64,000 nucleotides of DNA from Nocardia grenadensis NBRC 108939 (GTDB lineage Bacteria; Actinomycetota; Actinomycetes; Mycobacteriales; Mycobacteriaceae): NCBI RefSeq assembly GCF_001613445.1, contig NZ_BDCJ01000002.1, positions 186,001 to 250,000 on the forward strand, in the 5' to 3' direction. Positions 33,855 to 42,932 of the stretch are shown here, piece by piece. Within the stretch, counting starts at the first letter, position 1. The number at the start of each line of letters is the position of its first letter. The position numbers and the translations under genes are program-made. Below the pieces are notes generated by a model. It was not told the DNA's origin. It worked only from the letters and a program-made list of their open reading frames with translations, and did no database searches.

Positions 33855-34140
33855 GGGGGGGCGCCTACCCTCAGCAGGCCCGGCCAAACGCCGTCGACCG
33901 GCGTATTCGCCGCTCGGAGCGCAGTCGCGGCGGCGGGTATCGACTGTGATGCGATCCCGGGGGCGGCGGTGTCGGCAGTGTCCACGACCCCGTCCCCGGG
34001 TTAGCCTCCACAGGGAGCGGTGGACAGGACCACCTCCTCGGCAGGGCACGCCGCGGCCACGAGCCGGGCGGTCGCGGCGAGCGCCCAGCAGCGGTTCTTC
34101 GCGGGGCCGCGGTCACGGGCAACCTCGACGAAGGAGTGCT

Positions 34141-35655
34141 ATGCGCTGTGTGGTGTTCGGGGCGACCGGTTACCTCGGTGGCCGACTGGTACCGGAACTC
34201 CTGCGCGCCGGTCATACCGTGCGGGTGCTCGCGCGGACCCCGGGCAAGCTCACCGACGCGCCGTGGCACGACCGGGTGGAGATCATCCGCGGTGATGTCA
34301 CGGTCGCCGCGGACGTGCGGGAGGCACTGGCGGACCAAGAGGTCCTGTACTACCTGGTCCATTCGCTGACCCGCGCGGATTTCGACACCGTGGACCGCGA
34401 GGCGGCGACCATCGTCGCCCGGGAGGCCGCGGCGGCCGGCCTCGGCCGGATCGTCTACCTGGGTGGGATAGCACCCGCCGGACAGGACCTGTCCCGGCAC
34501 CTGTCCTCGCGCGCGGAGGTCGGCCGGATCCTGCTCGACAGTGCAGTGCCCGCGCTGGTGTTCCGGGCGGCAGTGGTCATCGGTTCGGGTTCGGCCAGTT
34601 TCGAGATGCTGCGCTACCTCACCGAACGGCTGCCGGTGATGGTCACCCCGCGCTGGGTACGGTCACGGATCCAACCGATCGCCGTCCGGGACGTGCTGTA
34701 CTACCTGACTCGGGCGGCGGAACTCCCGGCCACCGTGACCGGCGCGTTCGATATCGGGGGTCCGGATGTCCTCACCTACGAACAGATGATGCGGGTGTAT
34801 GCGGAGGTGGCAGGGCTGCCGCGGCGGGTGATCGTCCCGGTGCCGGTGCTGACGCCGTGGCTGTCGGCGCAATGGGTGAATCTCGTGACGCCGGTGCCCC
34901 GGGCGATCGCGGTACCGCTGATGGAATCCCTGGTCAACGATGTCGTATGCGCCGAGCACGAGATCGCCGCACATATCCCCGACCCCGACGACGGCCTCAC
35001 CGGGGTCCGCCGCGCGGTGGAACTGGCGTTGACCCGCATCCGGGATTCGGATGTGCCGACCCGCTGGTCGGATGCCGGCCCCGCGCCCTCCGAGCCGTTG
35101 CCCACGGACCCGGTGTGGTCGGGCGGATCCCTCTACCAGGACCTCCGGGAACGTCCGACCACTGCGGATCCCGCCGCGCTGTGGACGGTGATCGAGTCCA
35201 TCGGCGGCGAACACGGCTGGTATTCCTTCCCGCTGGCCTGGTCGCTCCGCGGCTGGCTGGACCGCCTCGCCGGCGGGGTCGGGCTGCGCCGGGGCCGGCG
35301 CGACCCGCACCGCCTCCACGAGGGGGAGGCGCTGGACTGGTGGCGGGTGGAACGGATCGAACGGCCCACTTTGTTGCGCCTGCGCGCGGAGATGCGGGTG
35401 CCGGGCCGGGCCTGGCTCGAGCTGGAAGTGCGTCCCGGTAACGGGCATGCCGGGGCGATCTACCGGCAGCGTGCCGTTTTCGAGCCGCACGGGCTGGCCG
35501 GACATTTGTACTGGAAGTCGATCGTGCCCTTCCACGCTCTGGTATTCGGCGGAATGACCCGGAACATCACCGGCGCGGCCGAGAAGGCCGACGGCGGTCG
35601 CAGCGGGTCCGGCCGCCGCCGTGTGCTGAGCCTGCTGCATCGTCCGGCGCGCTGA
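34141..35655 (+). CDS. Extended/atypical SDR with C-terminal DUF2867 domain
   Basis: A 504-residue fusion. Residues 1 to about 290 are an NAD(P)-binding domain of the atypical SDR type: VVFGATGYLGGRLVPELL, then YYLVHSLTRADFDTVDREAA and RIVYLGGIAP, with no Tyr-x-x-x-Lys catalytic pair visible. Residues about 330-490 are DUF2867, with LDWWRVERIERPTLLRLRAE, PGRAWLELEV and GLAGHLYWKSIVPFHALVF. The two-domain form is common in mycobacteria and nocardiae and may bind a lipid or quinone; no reaction is established. AAGGAG lies 5 nt upstream of ATG 34141. Confidence 0.88.
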   Translation: MRCVVFGATGYLGGRLVPELLRAGHTVRVLARTPGKLTDAPWHDRVEIIRGDVTVAADVREALADQEVLYYLVHSLTRADFDTVDREAATIVAREAAAAGLGRIVYLGGIAPAGQDLSRHLSSRAEVGRILLDSAVPALVFRAAVVIGSGSASFEMLRYLTERLPVMVTPRWVRSRIQPIAVRDVLYYLTRAAELPATVTGAFDIGGPDVLTYEQMMRVYAEVAGLPRRVIVPVPVLTPWLSAQWVNLVTPVPRAIAVPLMESLVNDVVCAEHEIAAHIPDPDDGLTGVRRAVELALTRIRDSDVPTRWSDAGPAPSEPLPTDPVWSGGSLYQDLRERPTTADPAALWTVIESIGGEHGWYSFPLAWSLRGWLDRLAGGVGLRRGRRDPHRLHEGEALDWWRVERIERPTLLRLRAEMRVPGRAWLELEVRPGNGHAGAIYRQRAVFEPHGLAGHLYWKSIVPFHALVFGGMTRNITGAAEKADGGRSGSGRRRVLSLLHRPAR

Positions 35656-35739
35656 ATCCTGCCCGGTGACGGCCCTTTCCGGCCGGGTACGCGCGGGTGG
35701 CGCGGCACGGTGTCGGAGGGCGCCGATACCCTCGGGCCC

Positions 35740-36810
35740 ATGTCGTTGGCATGGTTGCGTTCCCACGCCGTCGCCTGGTCACTGCCGCGCAGTCCGGGCT
35801 CACTCACCGAGGCCTTGGCCGAGCTGGAGTTCGTGCAGGCCGACCCCATCCGGTCGCCCGCCCGGGCGCAGGATCTGATCCTGCGCCACCGGGTGCGCGG
35901 CTACCGGGCCGGTGATCTCGACCGCGACTACCGCGCGCTCGGCATCGACGAAGATCTCCTCTACGCCTACGGATACACCGTGCCCCGGCTGCGTCCCTAC
36001 CTGCATCCCCGCCACCACCCACGGGGTACGAACGGCCAATTCCCGCACAACGAGCAGTCGGCGGCGGTACTGGATTTCGTCCGGGAACGCGGTGTGGTGC
36101 ACCCCCGCGAGCTGCAAGCGCATTTCGGGCACCGCGGTGTGGTCAACGCATGGGGCGGCACCTCGTCGGCTACCACCGTCGCGCTCGAGGAACTCCACCG
36201 GTACGGGTTGCTGCGGGTAGCCGACCGCGTTTCCGGCATCCGGCGCTACGAGATCGCCGAACTCCCCGATGCCGTCCTGGACCCGGCCGAGCGCCGGCGG
36301 GCGCTGGCACTGCGGGTGGCGCGCACGCTCGCCCCCGCCACCGAATCGACTCTGGCCGCCACGGTCAATCGCATCGTCCGTCCGATCGGCGGCGCGACCG
36401 GTTCGGCGACCATCCGCGAACTCCTGGCCGGCGGCGAACTGTCCGCCCTGACCGTCGACGGAGTCCGCTATCTGTGGCCGTCGGACCTGGAGCCCACCGA
36501 CCGCACGCCCCAGGCCCGGGCCCGCTTCCTCGCACCCTTCGATCCCCTTGTCTGGGACCGGAAACGTTTCGGCCGGGTCTGGGGCTGGGACTATCGATTC
36601 GAGGCCTACACCCCGGTCGCCCAGCGGGTCCGCGGGTATTACGCGATGCCGATGCTGTGGCGCGACCGCGTGATCGGCTGGGCGAACTGCGCGGGCCCGG
36701 GTAGCGCGGTCGAGGTCGGATACGTGGACGGCGCCCCGAAGGGCCGAGCTTTCGCCACCGCCCTGGACGCGGAAATCCAACGGCTGCACAACTTCCTGAG
36801 CCCGAACTGA
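35740..36810 (+). CDS. YcaQ/AlkX-like winged-helix DNA glycosylase (HTH_42)
   Basis: A 356-residue member of the HTH_42/DUF1006 family of winged-helix DNA-binding proteins that includes the glycosylases AlkZ and YcaQ (AlkX), which unhook interstrand crosslinks. The catalytic position FVQADPI near residues 29-35 gives a Q-x-D motif, the form reported for AlkX rather than the Q-x-Q of AlkZ. Tandem winged helices follow (GRFPHNEQ-like segment; VHPRELQAHFGHRGVVNAWG), and the domain closes with RFLAPFDPLVWDRKRFGRVW. ATG 35740 is chosen; GTG 35710 in frame would add ten residues. Adjacent to the TerD-nuclease gene. Confidence 0.85.
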   Translation: MSLAWLRSHAVAWSLPRSPGSLTEALAELEFVQADPIRSPARAQDLILRHRVRGYRAGDLDRDYRALGIDEDLLYAYGYTVPRLRPYLHPRHHPRGTNGQFPHNEQSAAVLDFVRERGVVHPRELQAHFGHRGVVNAWGGTSSATTVALEELHRYGLLRVADRVSGIRRYEIAELPDAVLDPAERRRALALRVARTLAPATESTLAATVNRIVRPIGGATGSATIRELLAGGELSALTVDGVRYLWPSDLEPTDRTPQARARFLAPFDPLVWDRKRFGRVWGWDYRFEAYTPVAQRVRGYYAMPMLWRDRVIGWANCAGPGSAVEVGYVDGAPKGRAFATALDAEIQRLHNFLSPN

Positions 36811-36967
36811 TTCACGCGAAGGTGGCGCGTGCTCGGCGTCCCTACCGTCGCTGCGCGGAAATGTATGTGCAAGCGCGCTTTTCGGACAGATTGACCGTAA
36901 CGACACCACCGGCCGCCTCGATCTTCGGGTGACACATAACACGTTTGGGTCGGATCGAGGTGGGGTC

Positions 36968-38989
36968 ATGATGTCTCCGTTGCTGTCCAAGGGACAGAAC
37001 TTGCAGCTGCCGGGTGATGTGCTGCAGCTGGATGTGGTGCTCGGCTGGACGGAATCGGAGGTGGAAGTCGATGCTTCCGCACTCCTGCTGGACCAGGCCG
37101 GAAAGGTCCGCTCGGATGCGGACTTCGTGTTCTACAACCAACCGGAATCCCGGGACGGATCGGTCCGTTTCCTGGGCACCAGCGTGACCGAGGAAGGGGC
37201 ACAGGCCCGGGTCGCGCTCGACCTCTCGGCCGTACCCGCCGAGGTGCAGACGGTCGCGCTGGCCGGCAGTCTCGTCACGGGTACATTCGGCGATCTCGGC
37301 AAACTCGCGTTCCGGGTGGTCGACGCGGCGGGGCACCTGCTGGCCGAATACGTCACCGCCGACGCGGTGAACGAATCCGCGTTCGTCTTCGGCGAGGTGT
37401 ACCGCCGCGGCGACACGTGGAAGGTTCGCGCGGTCGGGCAGGGATGGGATTCTGGGCTGGCCGGTCTGGTCACGGATTTCGGGGTGTCCGTCGATGACGA
37501 CGCCGCGGACCGGCCGAGCACACCGACCGATCCGCCGGAGCCCGGGACGGCGGTGCCGGCAGTTTCCGATACTCCCGCCGACGATGCGGTGGCGGCCGCT
37601 GCGACGGACACCCCGCCGTCGCAGCCGAGGCGCCGCGGTGTCCGGACCGCCAAGCGCGCGGCGCCGACCAGCAAGCCGATCGAGTTCGTGCTGGCCGAGA
37701 ACGAAGCGTGGCAGCCCGCGCGGTTGTTCTCGGTGGCCGGAGTCGGCGCCGGCGAGGAGCAGGAACGCCGGGCCACTTCCGCGCTGGTCGCCACCATGCA
37801 GGCGGTTCGTCCGTTCGCGCGAGCACTGTGTGCGCGGGTCGGGGCACCGGCGGGTACATTCGAGGGCTATTTCGAAGTCCAGTACGACCGCGGTGACGCA
37901 AGGGTGATCCCGGACGCCGTGTTGCGCGTGGCCCGCGGTGGCCGGCTCTGGACCGGTCTGCTGGAGGTCAAGACCGGCGGCGGGAAACTGCGGCGCGAGC
38001 AGCTGGAGAGCTATCTCGATGTGGCGCGCAAGAAGAAGTACGACGCGGTGATCAGCCTGTCCAACGACATTCCCGCGGCCGCCGGCGAACTACCGGTACA
38101 GGTGGATCGCCGTAAACTCACCAAGGTCGCCCTGCGTCATCTGTCCTGGGCCGAGGTCTCACACGAGGCGCGCCGCTTGCTCGCGCACGGCGGGGTCGAG
38201 GATCCGTTGCAGACCTGGCTGCTCGGCGAGTTCCTGCGTTATCTGGACCATCCGCGATCCGGGGCAACGGAATTCGTGGATATGGGCAGGCACTGGGTCG
38301 CGGTGCGCGATGCCGTCACCTCGGGCACCCTGCGGGGCGGTGACCAGAAGGCGGCGGCGGTCGCCGAGCGGTGGGTGTCGCTGTCGCGTCACCTGGCATT
38401 GCGGCTGACCGCCGAACTCGGTGTCACCGTGAAACACGTACTGCCGCGCCGGCACGCCTCCGATCCGGCGGTCCGGAACGCCGCGGTGGCGGAGCGGCTG
38501 GCCGCCGACGGGCTTTTCGAGGCGGTGCTGCGGATCCCGGAGACGGCCGGTGATCTCGTGGTTGTCGCGGACATCCGGACGAACCGGATCCGTTCTCGTC
38601 TATCGGTTGCCGCACCGGGCGAGGGGACGTCGCTGCGGCGGCTGTCGTGGCTGCTCAAACAGCTCGCGGAGGCGCCGGATGCGGTGCAGGTCGAGGCGGT
38701 GTTCTCCGAGCGCGGCCACACCACCTGTGAGCACCTGGACATCGTGCGCGCCGATCCCAAGGTGCTGACCACCGGCCGGACCGGTGAGATCGTCTCCTTC
38801 ACGCTCGAACAGAGTTTCCCGATGGGCAACCGGCGCTCCGGAACCGCGGCGAGTTTCATCACCAGCGTGACCTCCTCCGTCGACGACTTCTACGGAAAGG
38901 TCGTACAGCCACTTCGGGAGTGGACCCCCGCCGCCCCGAAACAGGCCGAGCTGTTGCCGTCCGCGGCGGCCGGAGCGGTCGGCGAGTAG
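36968..38989 (+). CDS. TerD domain fused to a PD-(D/E)XK nuclease-like region
   Basis: A 673-residue protein. Residues about 4-172 are a TerD domain (LSKGQNLQLPGDVLQLDVVL; DADFVFYNQPESRDGSVRF; FGEVYRRGDTWKVRAVGQGW), a calcium-binding stress fold. Residues about 178-235 are a disordered linker ending in a basic patch. Residues about 255-400 carry a nuclease-like core: a helix with Glu266 (EERR), Asp316 in VIPDAVLRV, Glu333-Val-Lys335 in LLEVKTG, and Gln345-x3-Tyr349 in EQLESYL, then YDAVISLSN. The remaining about 270 residues, to 673, are largely helical and unassigned. GAGG precedes ATG 36968. Homologues appear to be actinobacterial, but I know of no experimental function. Confidence 0.82.
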   Translation: MMSPLLSKGQNLQLPGDVLQLDVVLGWTESEVEVDASALLLDQAGKVRSDADFVFYNQPESRDGSVRFLGTSVTEEGAQARVALDLSAVPAEVQTVALAGSLVTGTFGDLGKLAFRVVDAAGHLLAEYVTADAVNESAFVFGEVYRRGDTWKVRAVGQGWDSGLAGLVTDFGVSVDDDAADRPSTPTDPPEPGTAVPAVSDTPADDAVAAAATDTPPSQPRRRGVRTAKRAAPTSKPIEFVLAENEAWQPARLFSVAGVGAGEEQERRATSALVATMQAVRPFARALCARVGAPAGTFEGYFEVQYDRGDARVIPDAVLRVARGGRLWTGLLEVKTGGGKLRREQLESYLDVARKKKYDAVISLSNDIPAAAGELPVQVDRRKLTKVALRHLSWAEVSHEARRLLAHGGVEDPLQTWLLGEFLRYLDHPRSGATEFVDMGRHWVAVRDAVTSGTLRGGDQKAAAVAERWVSLSRHLALRLTAELGVTVKHVLPRRHASDPAVRNAAVAERLAADGLFEAVLRIPETAGDLVVVADIRTNRIRSRLSVAAPGEGTSLRRLSWLLKQLAEAPDAVQVEAVFSERGHTTCEHLDIVRADPKVLTTGRTGEIVSFTLEQSFPMGNRRSGTAASFITSVTSSVDDFYGKVVQPLREWTPAAPKQAELLPSAAAGAVGE

Positions 38990-39119
38990 AGGCGGCCTGT
39001 TTGTCCCGGGAGGTCGCGGGTAGCCGCTGACGGATCGGCCCCGGCAGTCGCGTCCCGACCGGATCGCGGCCCATGTCGTCCTGCCGGGGCGGTAGAACTC
39101 GAGTCCGGAGGTGGCGGAG

Positions 39120-40307
39120 ATGAAGGCGGTGACCTGGCAGGGCAAGCGGGATGTATCGGTCGAGGAGGTGCCGGACCCGGGGATCCGGGAGCCGGGCGAC
39201 GCAGTGGTCCGGGTGACCTCCACGGCGATCTGTGGTTCGGATCTGCATCTATACGAGCTGCTCGGTGCCTATATGACCCCCGGCGATGTGCTGGGCCACG
39301 AGCCGATCGGCATCGTGGAAGAGGTGGGGGCCGATATCCGGAATCTATCGGTGGGCGACCGGGTGGTGGTGCCGTTCCAGATCAGCTGCGGCCGGTGTGA
39401 GATGTGCCGGCAGGGTCTGATGACACAGTGCGAGACCACCCAGGTCCGGGATCAGGGCTGTGGGGCGGCGCTGTTCGGCTACTCGAAGCTGTATGGCCAG
39501 GTGCCGGGTGGCCAGGCCGAATACCTGCGGGTACCGCATGCGGATTTCACCCATATCCGGGTACCGTCCGACGCGGACGATACGCGCTACCTGTTCCTGT
39601 CCGATGTGCTGCCGACCGCCTGGCAGGCCGTGGAGTACGCGGGTGTCCCGGAGGGAGGTTCGGTGACAGTGCTCGGGCTGGGGCCGATCGGTGATATGGC
39701 CGCCCGGGTCGCGCACCACCGCGGGCTACGGGTGATCGGGGTTGATCTGGTTCCCGAGCGGCTGGAGCGTGTCGCCGCGCGCGGTATCGAAACCATCGAT
39801 CTGCGGGCGGTCGGTGACGGCCTGGCCGATGCCATTCGCGAGCGCACCGAAGGCCGAGGAACCGATTCGGTGATCGAGGCGGTCGGGATGGAAGCGCACG
39901 GGTCGCCACTGGCCGCCGCGGCGCAGCGCGTGGCGTCGTTGATGCCGACCATGTTGGCGCGGCCCGCGATGGACACCGTGAGTGTGGACCGGCTCGCGGC
40001 GCTGCATACCGCGATCGATATCGTGCGTCGCGGGGGCACCATCTCGATCGTCGGTGTCTACGGCGGAACGGTGGACCCGATGCCGATGCGGATCCTGTTC
40101 GACAAGCAGATCCAATTGCGGATGGGCCAGGCGAATGTGAAGCGCTGGGCCGACGACATTTTCCCGCTGCTCGACGACAGCGACCCGCTGGGCGTGGATT
40201 CGTTCACCACCCACCGGATACCGTTGTCGGCGGCGCCGGAGGCCTATCGGATGTTCCAGGCCAAGCGGGACGGCGCGGTCAAAGTGGTGCTCGACCCCGC
40301 CGCGTGA
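39120..40307 (+). CDS. Zinc-dependent alcohol/formaldehyde-type dehydrogenase
   Basis: A 395-residue medium-chain dehydrogenase. Catalytic zinc ligands lie in STAICGSDLHLYE and VLGHEPIG. The structural zinc loop is CGRCEMCRQGLMTQC. The NAD site GLGPIGDMAARVAHHRGLRV is followed by an acidic residue in GVDLVP, which favours NAD+. The long form with substrate-loop insertions resembles glutathione-independent formaldehyde dehydrogenases. ATG 39120 is chosen because CGGAGG (39106-39111) is correctly spaced; GTG 39111 overlaps that site. It stands alone; the substrate is uncertain. Confidence 0.9.
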   Translation: MKAVTWQGKRDVSVEEVPDPGIREPGDAVVRVTSTAICGSDLHLYELLGAYMTPGDVLGHEPIGIVEEVGADIRNLSVGDRVVVPFQISCGRCEMCRQGLMTQCETTQVRDQGCGAALFGYSKLYGQVPGGQAEYLRVPHADFTHIRVPSDADDTRYLFLSDVLPTAWQAVEYAGVPEGGSVTVLGLGPIGDMAARVAHHRGLRVIGVDLVPERLERVAARGIETIDLRAVGDGLADAIRERTEGRGTDSVIEAVGMEAHGSPLAAAAQRVASLMPTMLARPAMDTVSVDRLAALHTAIDIVRRGGTISIVGVYGGTVDPMPMRILFDKQIQLRMGQANVKRWADDIFPLLDDSDPLGVDSFTTHRIPLSAAPEAYRMFQAKRDGAVKVVLDPAA

Positions 40308-40331
40308 GCCGGCTTCCGGTCGCCGGCCAGA

Positions 40332-41069
40332 TCAGGTGATCGCGAGATAGCCGGCGAGCCCGAATCCGCACAGGGCGACACCGATGCGCATGGCGGTCGG
40401 TGGGAGGCGGGCTACCAGCGGGGGTCCGTACCATCCGCCGGCGAACGCACCGAGGCCCATGGCCACCGCGGCGAGCCAGTGCACCGGCCCGAAGACGGCG
40501 AATCCGACCGCCGCGACCAGGTTGGCGATGCCGGTCAGCACGCTCTTGAGCACACTGGCCCGCCAGATGGTCTCCGACGTGCACACCAGGATCAGGGCGA
40601 GGAACATGACGCCGACCCCCGCGCCGAAGTAGCCGCCGTAGAGGGCGACGACCGCGGTGGCGAGCGGGTAGAGCCGGGGGAAGGTCCGGCCGCCGGCGAG
40701 TTCGCGGAGTTTGGGTTGCAGCAGCAGGCTCGCGGAGGCCATGGCGATGAGGAAGGGGACAACGGCGGCGAAGACCTCCGCCGAGGTGGTGAGTAGCAGG
40801 ACAGCACCGCCGAGGCCGCCGAGGGCGGCGCAGCCGGCATGGACGAGCAGCGCCCGGGAGTTGTCGTTGATCGCCGCGCCAGCCTTCGCGGTCGAGCCGA
40901 CTCCGACGGCAACCATGGCGACCGTATTGGTCACATTGGCCGACACCGGGGAGAGTCCGGCGGCGAGCAGGGCCGGATACGAGATCAGCGAGGCGATACC
41001 GGTTACGTAGCCGACGAGCCCGGCGAAGAATCCGGCGACCGTGACGAGACAGAAGGTGAGCACGGTCAA
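40332..41069 (-). CDS. TauE/SafE family sulfite/anion exporter
   Basis: A 245-residue integral membrane protein with about eight hydrophobic helices. The duplicated TauE/SafE motifs are FAGLVGYVTGIASLISYPALL in the first half and LYGGYFGAGVGVMFLALIL in the second. Family members export sulfite, sulfoacetate or other organic anions. The start appears to be TTG 41069: AGGAG on the minus strand lies 8 nt upstream of it, whereas GTG 41063 would be 14 nt away. It is convergent with the dehydrogenase gene. Nothing nearby identifies the anion. Confidence 0.88.
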   Translation of the reverse strand: MTVLTFCLVTVAGFFAGLVGYVTGIASLISYPALLAAGLSPVSANVTNTVAMVAVGVGSTAKAGAAINDNSRALLVHAGCAALGGLGGAVLLLTTSAEVFAAVVPFLIAMASASLLLQPKLRELAGGRTFPRLYPLATAVVALYGGYFGAGVGVMFLALILVCTSETIWRASVLKSVLTGIANLVAAVGFAVFGPVHWLAAVAMGLGAFAGGWYGPPLVARLPPTAMRIGVALCGFGLAGYLAIT

Positions 41070-41204
41070 GGGCGGAACTCCTCGTGGAACTGATACCGGC
41101 GGGCGGGCACCGCCGAGGTCGGGGGAGGGACGGCCGGGGACACCGAGCGGTCTGCGGTCGTCGCGGCGCCGTTGCCGGATCGTGCCGGGACGATCCGCCG
41201 CAGC

Positions 41205-41223
41205 ATAACGGTCGTACGGTTAT
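41205..41223. promoter_or_regulatory. 19-bp dyad ATAAC-N9-GTTAT, candidate operator
   Basis: Lies in the 331-bp gap between the divergent TauE/SafE and MaoC genes. It also contains the direct repeat ACGGT-CGT-ACGGT. No regulator gene is adjacent. The rest of the gap holds an AT-rich stretch at 41281-41310 that probably carries the MaoC promoter; a 33-codon in-frame extension from ATG 41302 is considered leader. Confidence 0.35.
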
Positions 41224-41400
41224 CCGGGGGCGGCGGCTGGCCGATGATCGGCGTCGGGGCGTAGGGCGTCGGCGCCACAGTATTTACGACGAATAAAGAA
41301 AATGTCTCATAAAGGGTTGAACTCGTGCCCGAAGTGCGGAATACCTATCAGGGAACAGGCGATGCCGCGACGGCGCGGCACGAACCCGAGGAGACGGACT

Positions 41401-41859
41401 GTGCGCACATTCACCGGCAAGGATGAAGTTCTCGCCGCGGTGGGGGAGACCCTGGGCACGAGCGACTGGGTGGAGGTCACCCAGCGGATGGTCGACCAGT
41501 TCGCCGAGGCCACCGGGGATCATCAGTGGATCCATGTCGATCCCGCGCGCGCGAAACGGGAGAGCCCGTTCGGCGGGCCCATCGCCCACGGCTACCTGAC
41601 GCTGTCCCTGCTGCCGCTGCTCGGCTCGCGGATCTTCGGCTTCGCGAACGCCAAACTGGGCATCAACTACGGCTCGAACAAGGTCCGGTTCCCGAGTCCG
41701 GTGCCGGTGGGCGCGAAGGTGCGGTCCACGGCCGTGCTCGCCGACGCGGCCGAGGTGTCCGGCGGGGCGCTGCAGCTGGTCGTCCAGCACACGGTGGAGA
41801 TCGAGGGTGGGTCGAAGCCGGCATTGATCGCGGAGGCGGTGAGCCGAGTCGTGTTCTGA
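41401..41859 (+). CDS. MaoC-like (R)-enoyl-CoA hydratase
   Basis: A 152-residue single hot-dog hydratase. The catalytic motif FAEATGDHQWIHVDPARA provides Asp and His, and PIAHGYLTLSLLP follows as the hydratase-2 loop. The C-terminal strands (VRFPSPVPVGAKVRSTAVLA) are typical. It hydrates trans-2-enoyl-CoA to (R)-3-hydroxyacyl-CoA in beta-oxidation-like routes. GTG 41401 has GAGGAG about 8 nt upstream, which fixes the start; the N-terminus MRTFTGKDEVLAAVGETLG then aligns well. It precedes a mycofactocin SDR region on the other strand. Confidence 0.92.
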   Translation: MRTFTGKDEVLAAVGETLGTSDWVEVTQRMVDQFAEATGDHQWIHVDPARAKRESPFGGPIAHGYLTLSLLPLLGSRIFGFANAKLGINYGSNKVRFPSPVPVGAKVRSTAVLADAAEVSGGALQLVVQHTVEIEGGSKPALIAEAVSRVVF

Positions 41860-41873
41860 CCCGGCCCCGCGGG

Positions 41874-41955
41874 TCAACGGTCCGCGTCGGTGAAGCGGAT
41901 GATTCCACGAATATTGCGGCCCGCGAGCATATCGGCGACGGTCACGGTGCCACCG
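41874..41955 (-). pseudogene. 3' remnant of a medium-chain (NDMA-dependent-type) alcohol dehydrogenase
   Basis: The last about 25 codons of a frame ending in TGA at 41874-41876 read VADMLAGRNIRGIIRFTDAD. This resembles the C-terminus of zinc alcohol dehydrogenases of the NDMA-dependent, mycofactocin-associated kind (usual form x-x-D-M-x-x-G-x-N-I-R-G-V-I). Nothing upstream continues the match. Its position directly beside a mycofactocin-coupled SDR fits, because the two enzyme classes are commonly neighbours. The identification rests on a short stretch. Confidence 0.45.
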
Positions 41956-41992
41956 CGAGGGCTCGGGGGCGGTGGCCCCGCGAACCGGTGGC

Positions 41993-42814
41993 TCAATACT
42001 GGGCCGCGCCCAGATCGACCGAAATGCTGGCGGCGGTGACGAACCGGGATTCGTCGCTCGCCAGCCAGCACACCGCGTCGGAGATGTCCTCGGGCTGTGC
42101 GATGCCGTCCGGCAGCAGGGGAGTGTTCATCCGCGCCAGGAGTTCATTGGTCTCCGCGGCCCGCATGAGCGCGCCGACCATGTCCCCGGAACCCATCGGC
42201 GTGGCGACCGGGCCGGGGGCGACACTGTTGACCCGGATCGAATGTTTGCCGAGTTCGGCCGCCAGCGCGCGGGCCATCCCGGTGACGGCGTGTTTACTGG
42301 CGGTGTAGTGCACCATGAACGGCTGCATCGCCACACCCGAGGCGGAACTGATCAGGATGATCGAGCCGCCCCGCCCACCCTCGATGATCCGGCGCGCGCC
42401 GGCCATCACGGTGTTCCAGGTGCCGGTGACATTGGTGTCGAGAACCGCCTGGAACGACTCCGGGGTGATGGCGTCCCACGGTTCGGGGATACAGATTCCG
42501 GCGTTGGCGACGATCACGTCGAGCCGGCCGAATGCGGCCATCCCGGCATCGACGGTGGTCCGTAGCGCGGCCAGGTCGCGGGTATCGGCCGCGTCGGCGA
42601 CGATCTCGCGCCCGGTCTCCTCCACCAGGCGGACGGTCTCGTCGAGATCGCCGGGAGTCGCGGCGTCGTAGGGAACCGCGGGCGGCAGCGGACCACACAG
42701 GTCCACCGCGATGATATCGGCGCCCTCGGCCGCCAGCCGGACGGCGTGGGCCCGGCCCTGACCGCGCGCCGCGCCGGTGACGAAAGCTACTCTGCCGGAC
42801 AGTCGACCGCTCAC
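41993..42814 (-). CDS. Mycofactocin-coupled SDR family oxidoreductase
   Basis: A 273-residue SDR with the distinctive N-terminus of mycofactocin-associated enzymes: VAFVTGAARGQGRAHAVRLA, then EGADIIAVDLCGP and an insertion (PYDAATPGDLDETVRLVEET). ANAG and the catalytic Ser-Tyr-Lys (SSASG, HYTASKHAV) are present, and the C-terminus is SISVDLGAAQY. These enzymes hold NAD(H) tightly and recycle it through the peptide redox cofactor mycofactocin, oxidising alcohols such as carveol-like terpenes or steroids. AGGAG is 8 nt upstream of GTG 42814, which decides the start. No mycofactocin biosynthesis genes are in the window. Confidence 0.9.
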   Translation of the reverse strand: MSGRLSGRVAFVTGAARGQGRAHAVRLAAEGADIIAVDLCGPLPPAVPYDAATPGDLDETVRLVEETGREIVADAADTRDLAALRTTVDAGMAAFGRLDVIVANAGICIPEPWDAITPESFQAVLDTNVTGTWNTVMAGARRIIEGGRGGSIILISSASGVAMQPFMVHYTASKHAVTGMARALAAELGKHSIRVNSVAPGPVATPMGSGDMVGALMRAAETNELLARMNTPLLPDGIAQPEDISDAVCWLASDESRFVTAASISVDLGAAQY

Positions 42815-42932
42815 TTGCCGCTCTCCTGTCGTCGCGAACACATCCGACTATTGTGTGCCGCCCGGGCCGCGTCGTGCACGCACCGGGATGTGAGCGGGGT
42901 GGGTCGGTGTGGGCGTGCGCGGCGCCCGCGGG

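Noticed and set aside
41302..41400. 33-residue N-terminal extension of MaoC with a C-x-x-C (SCPKCGI)
   Set aside because: No ribosome site fits ATG 41302 as well as GAGGAG fits GTG 41401, and MaoC domains begin right at the latter.
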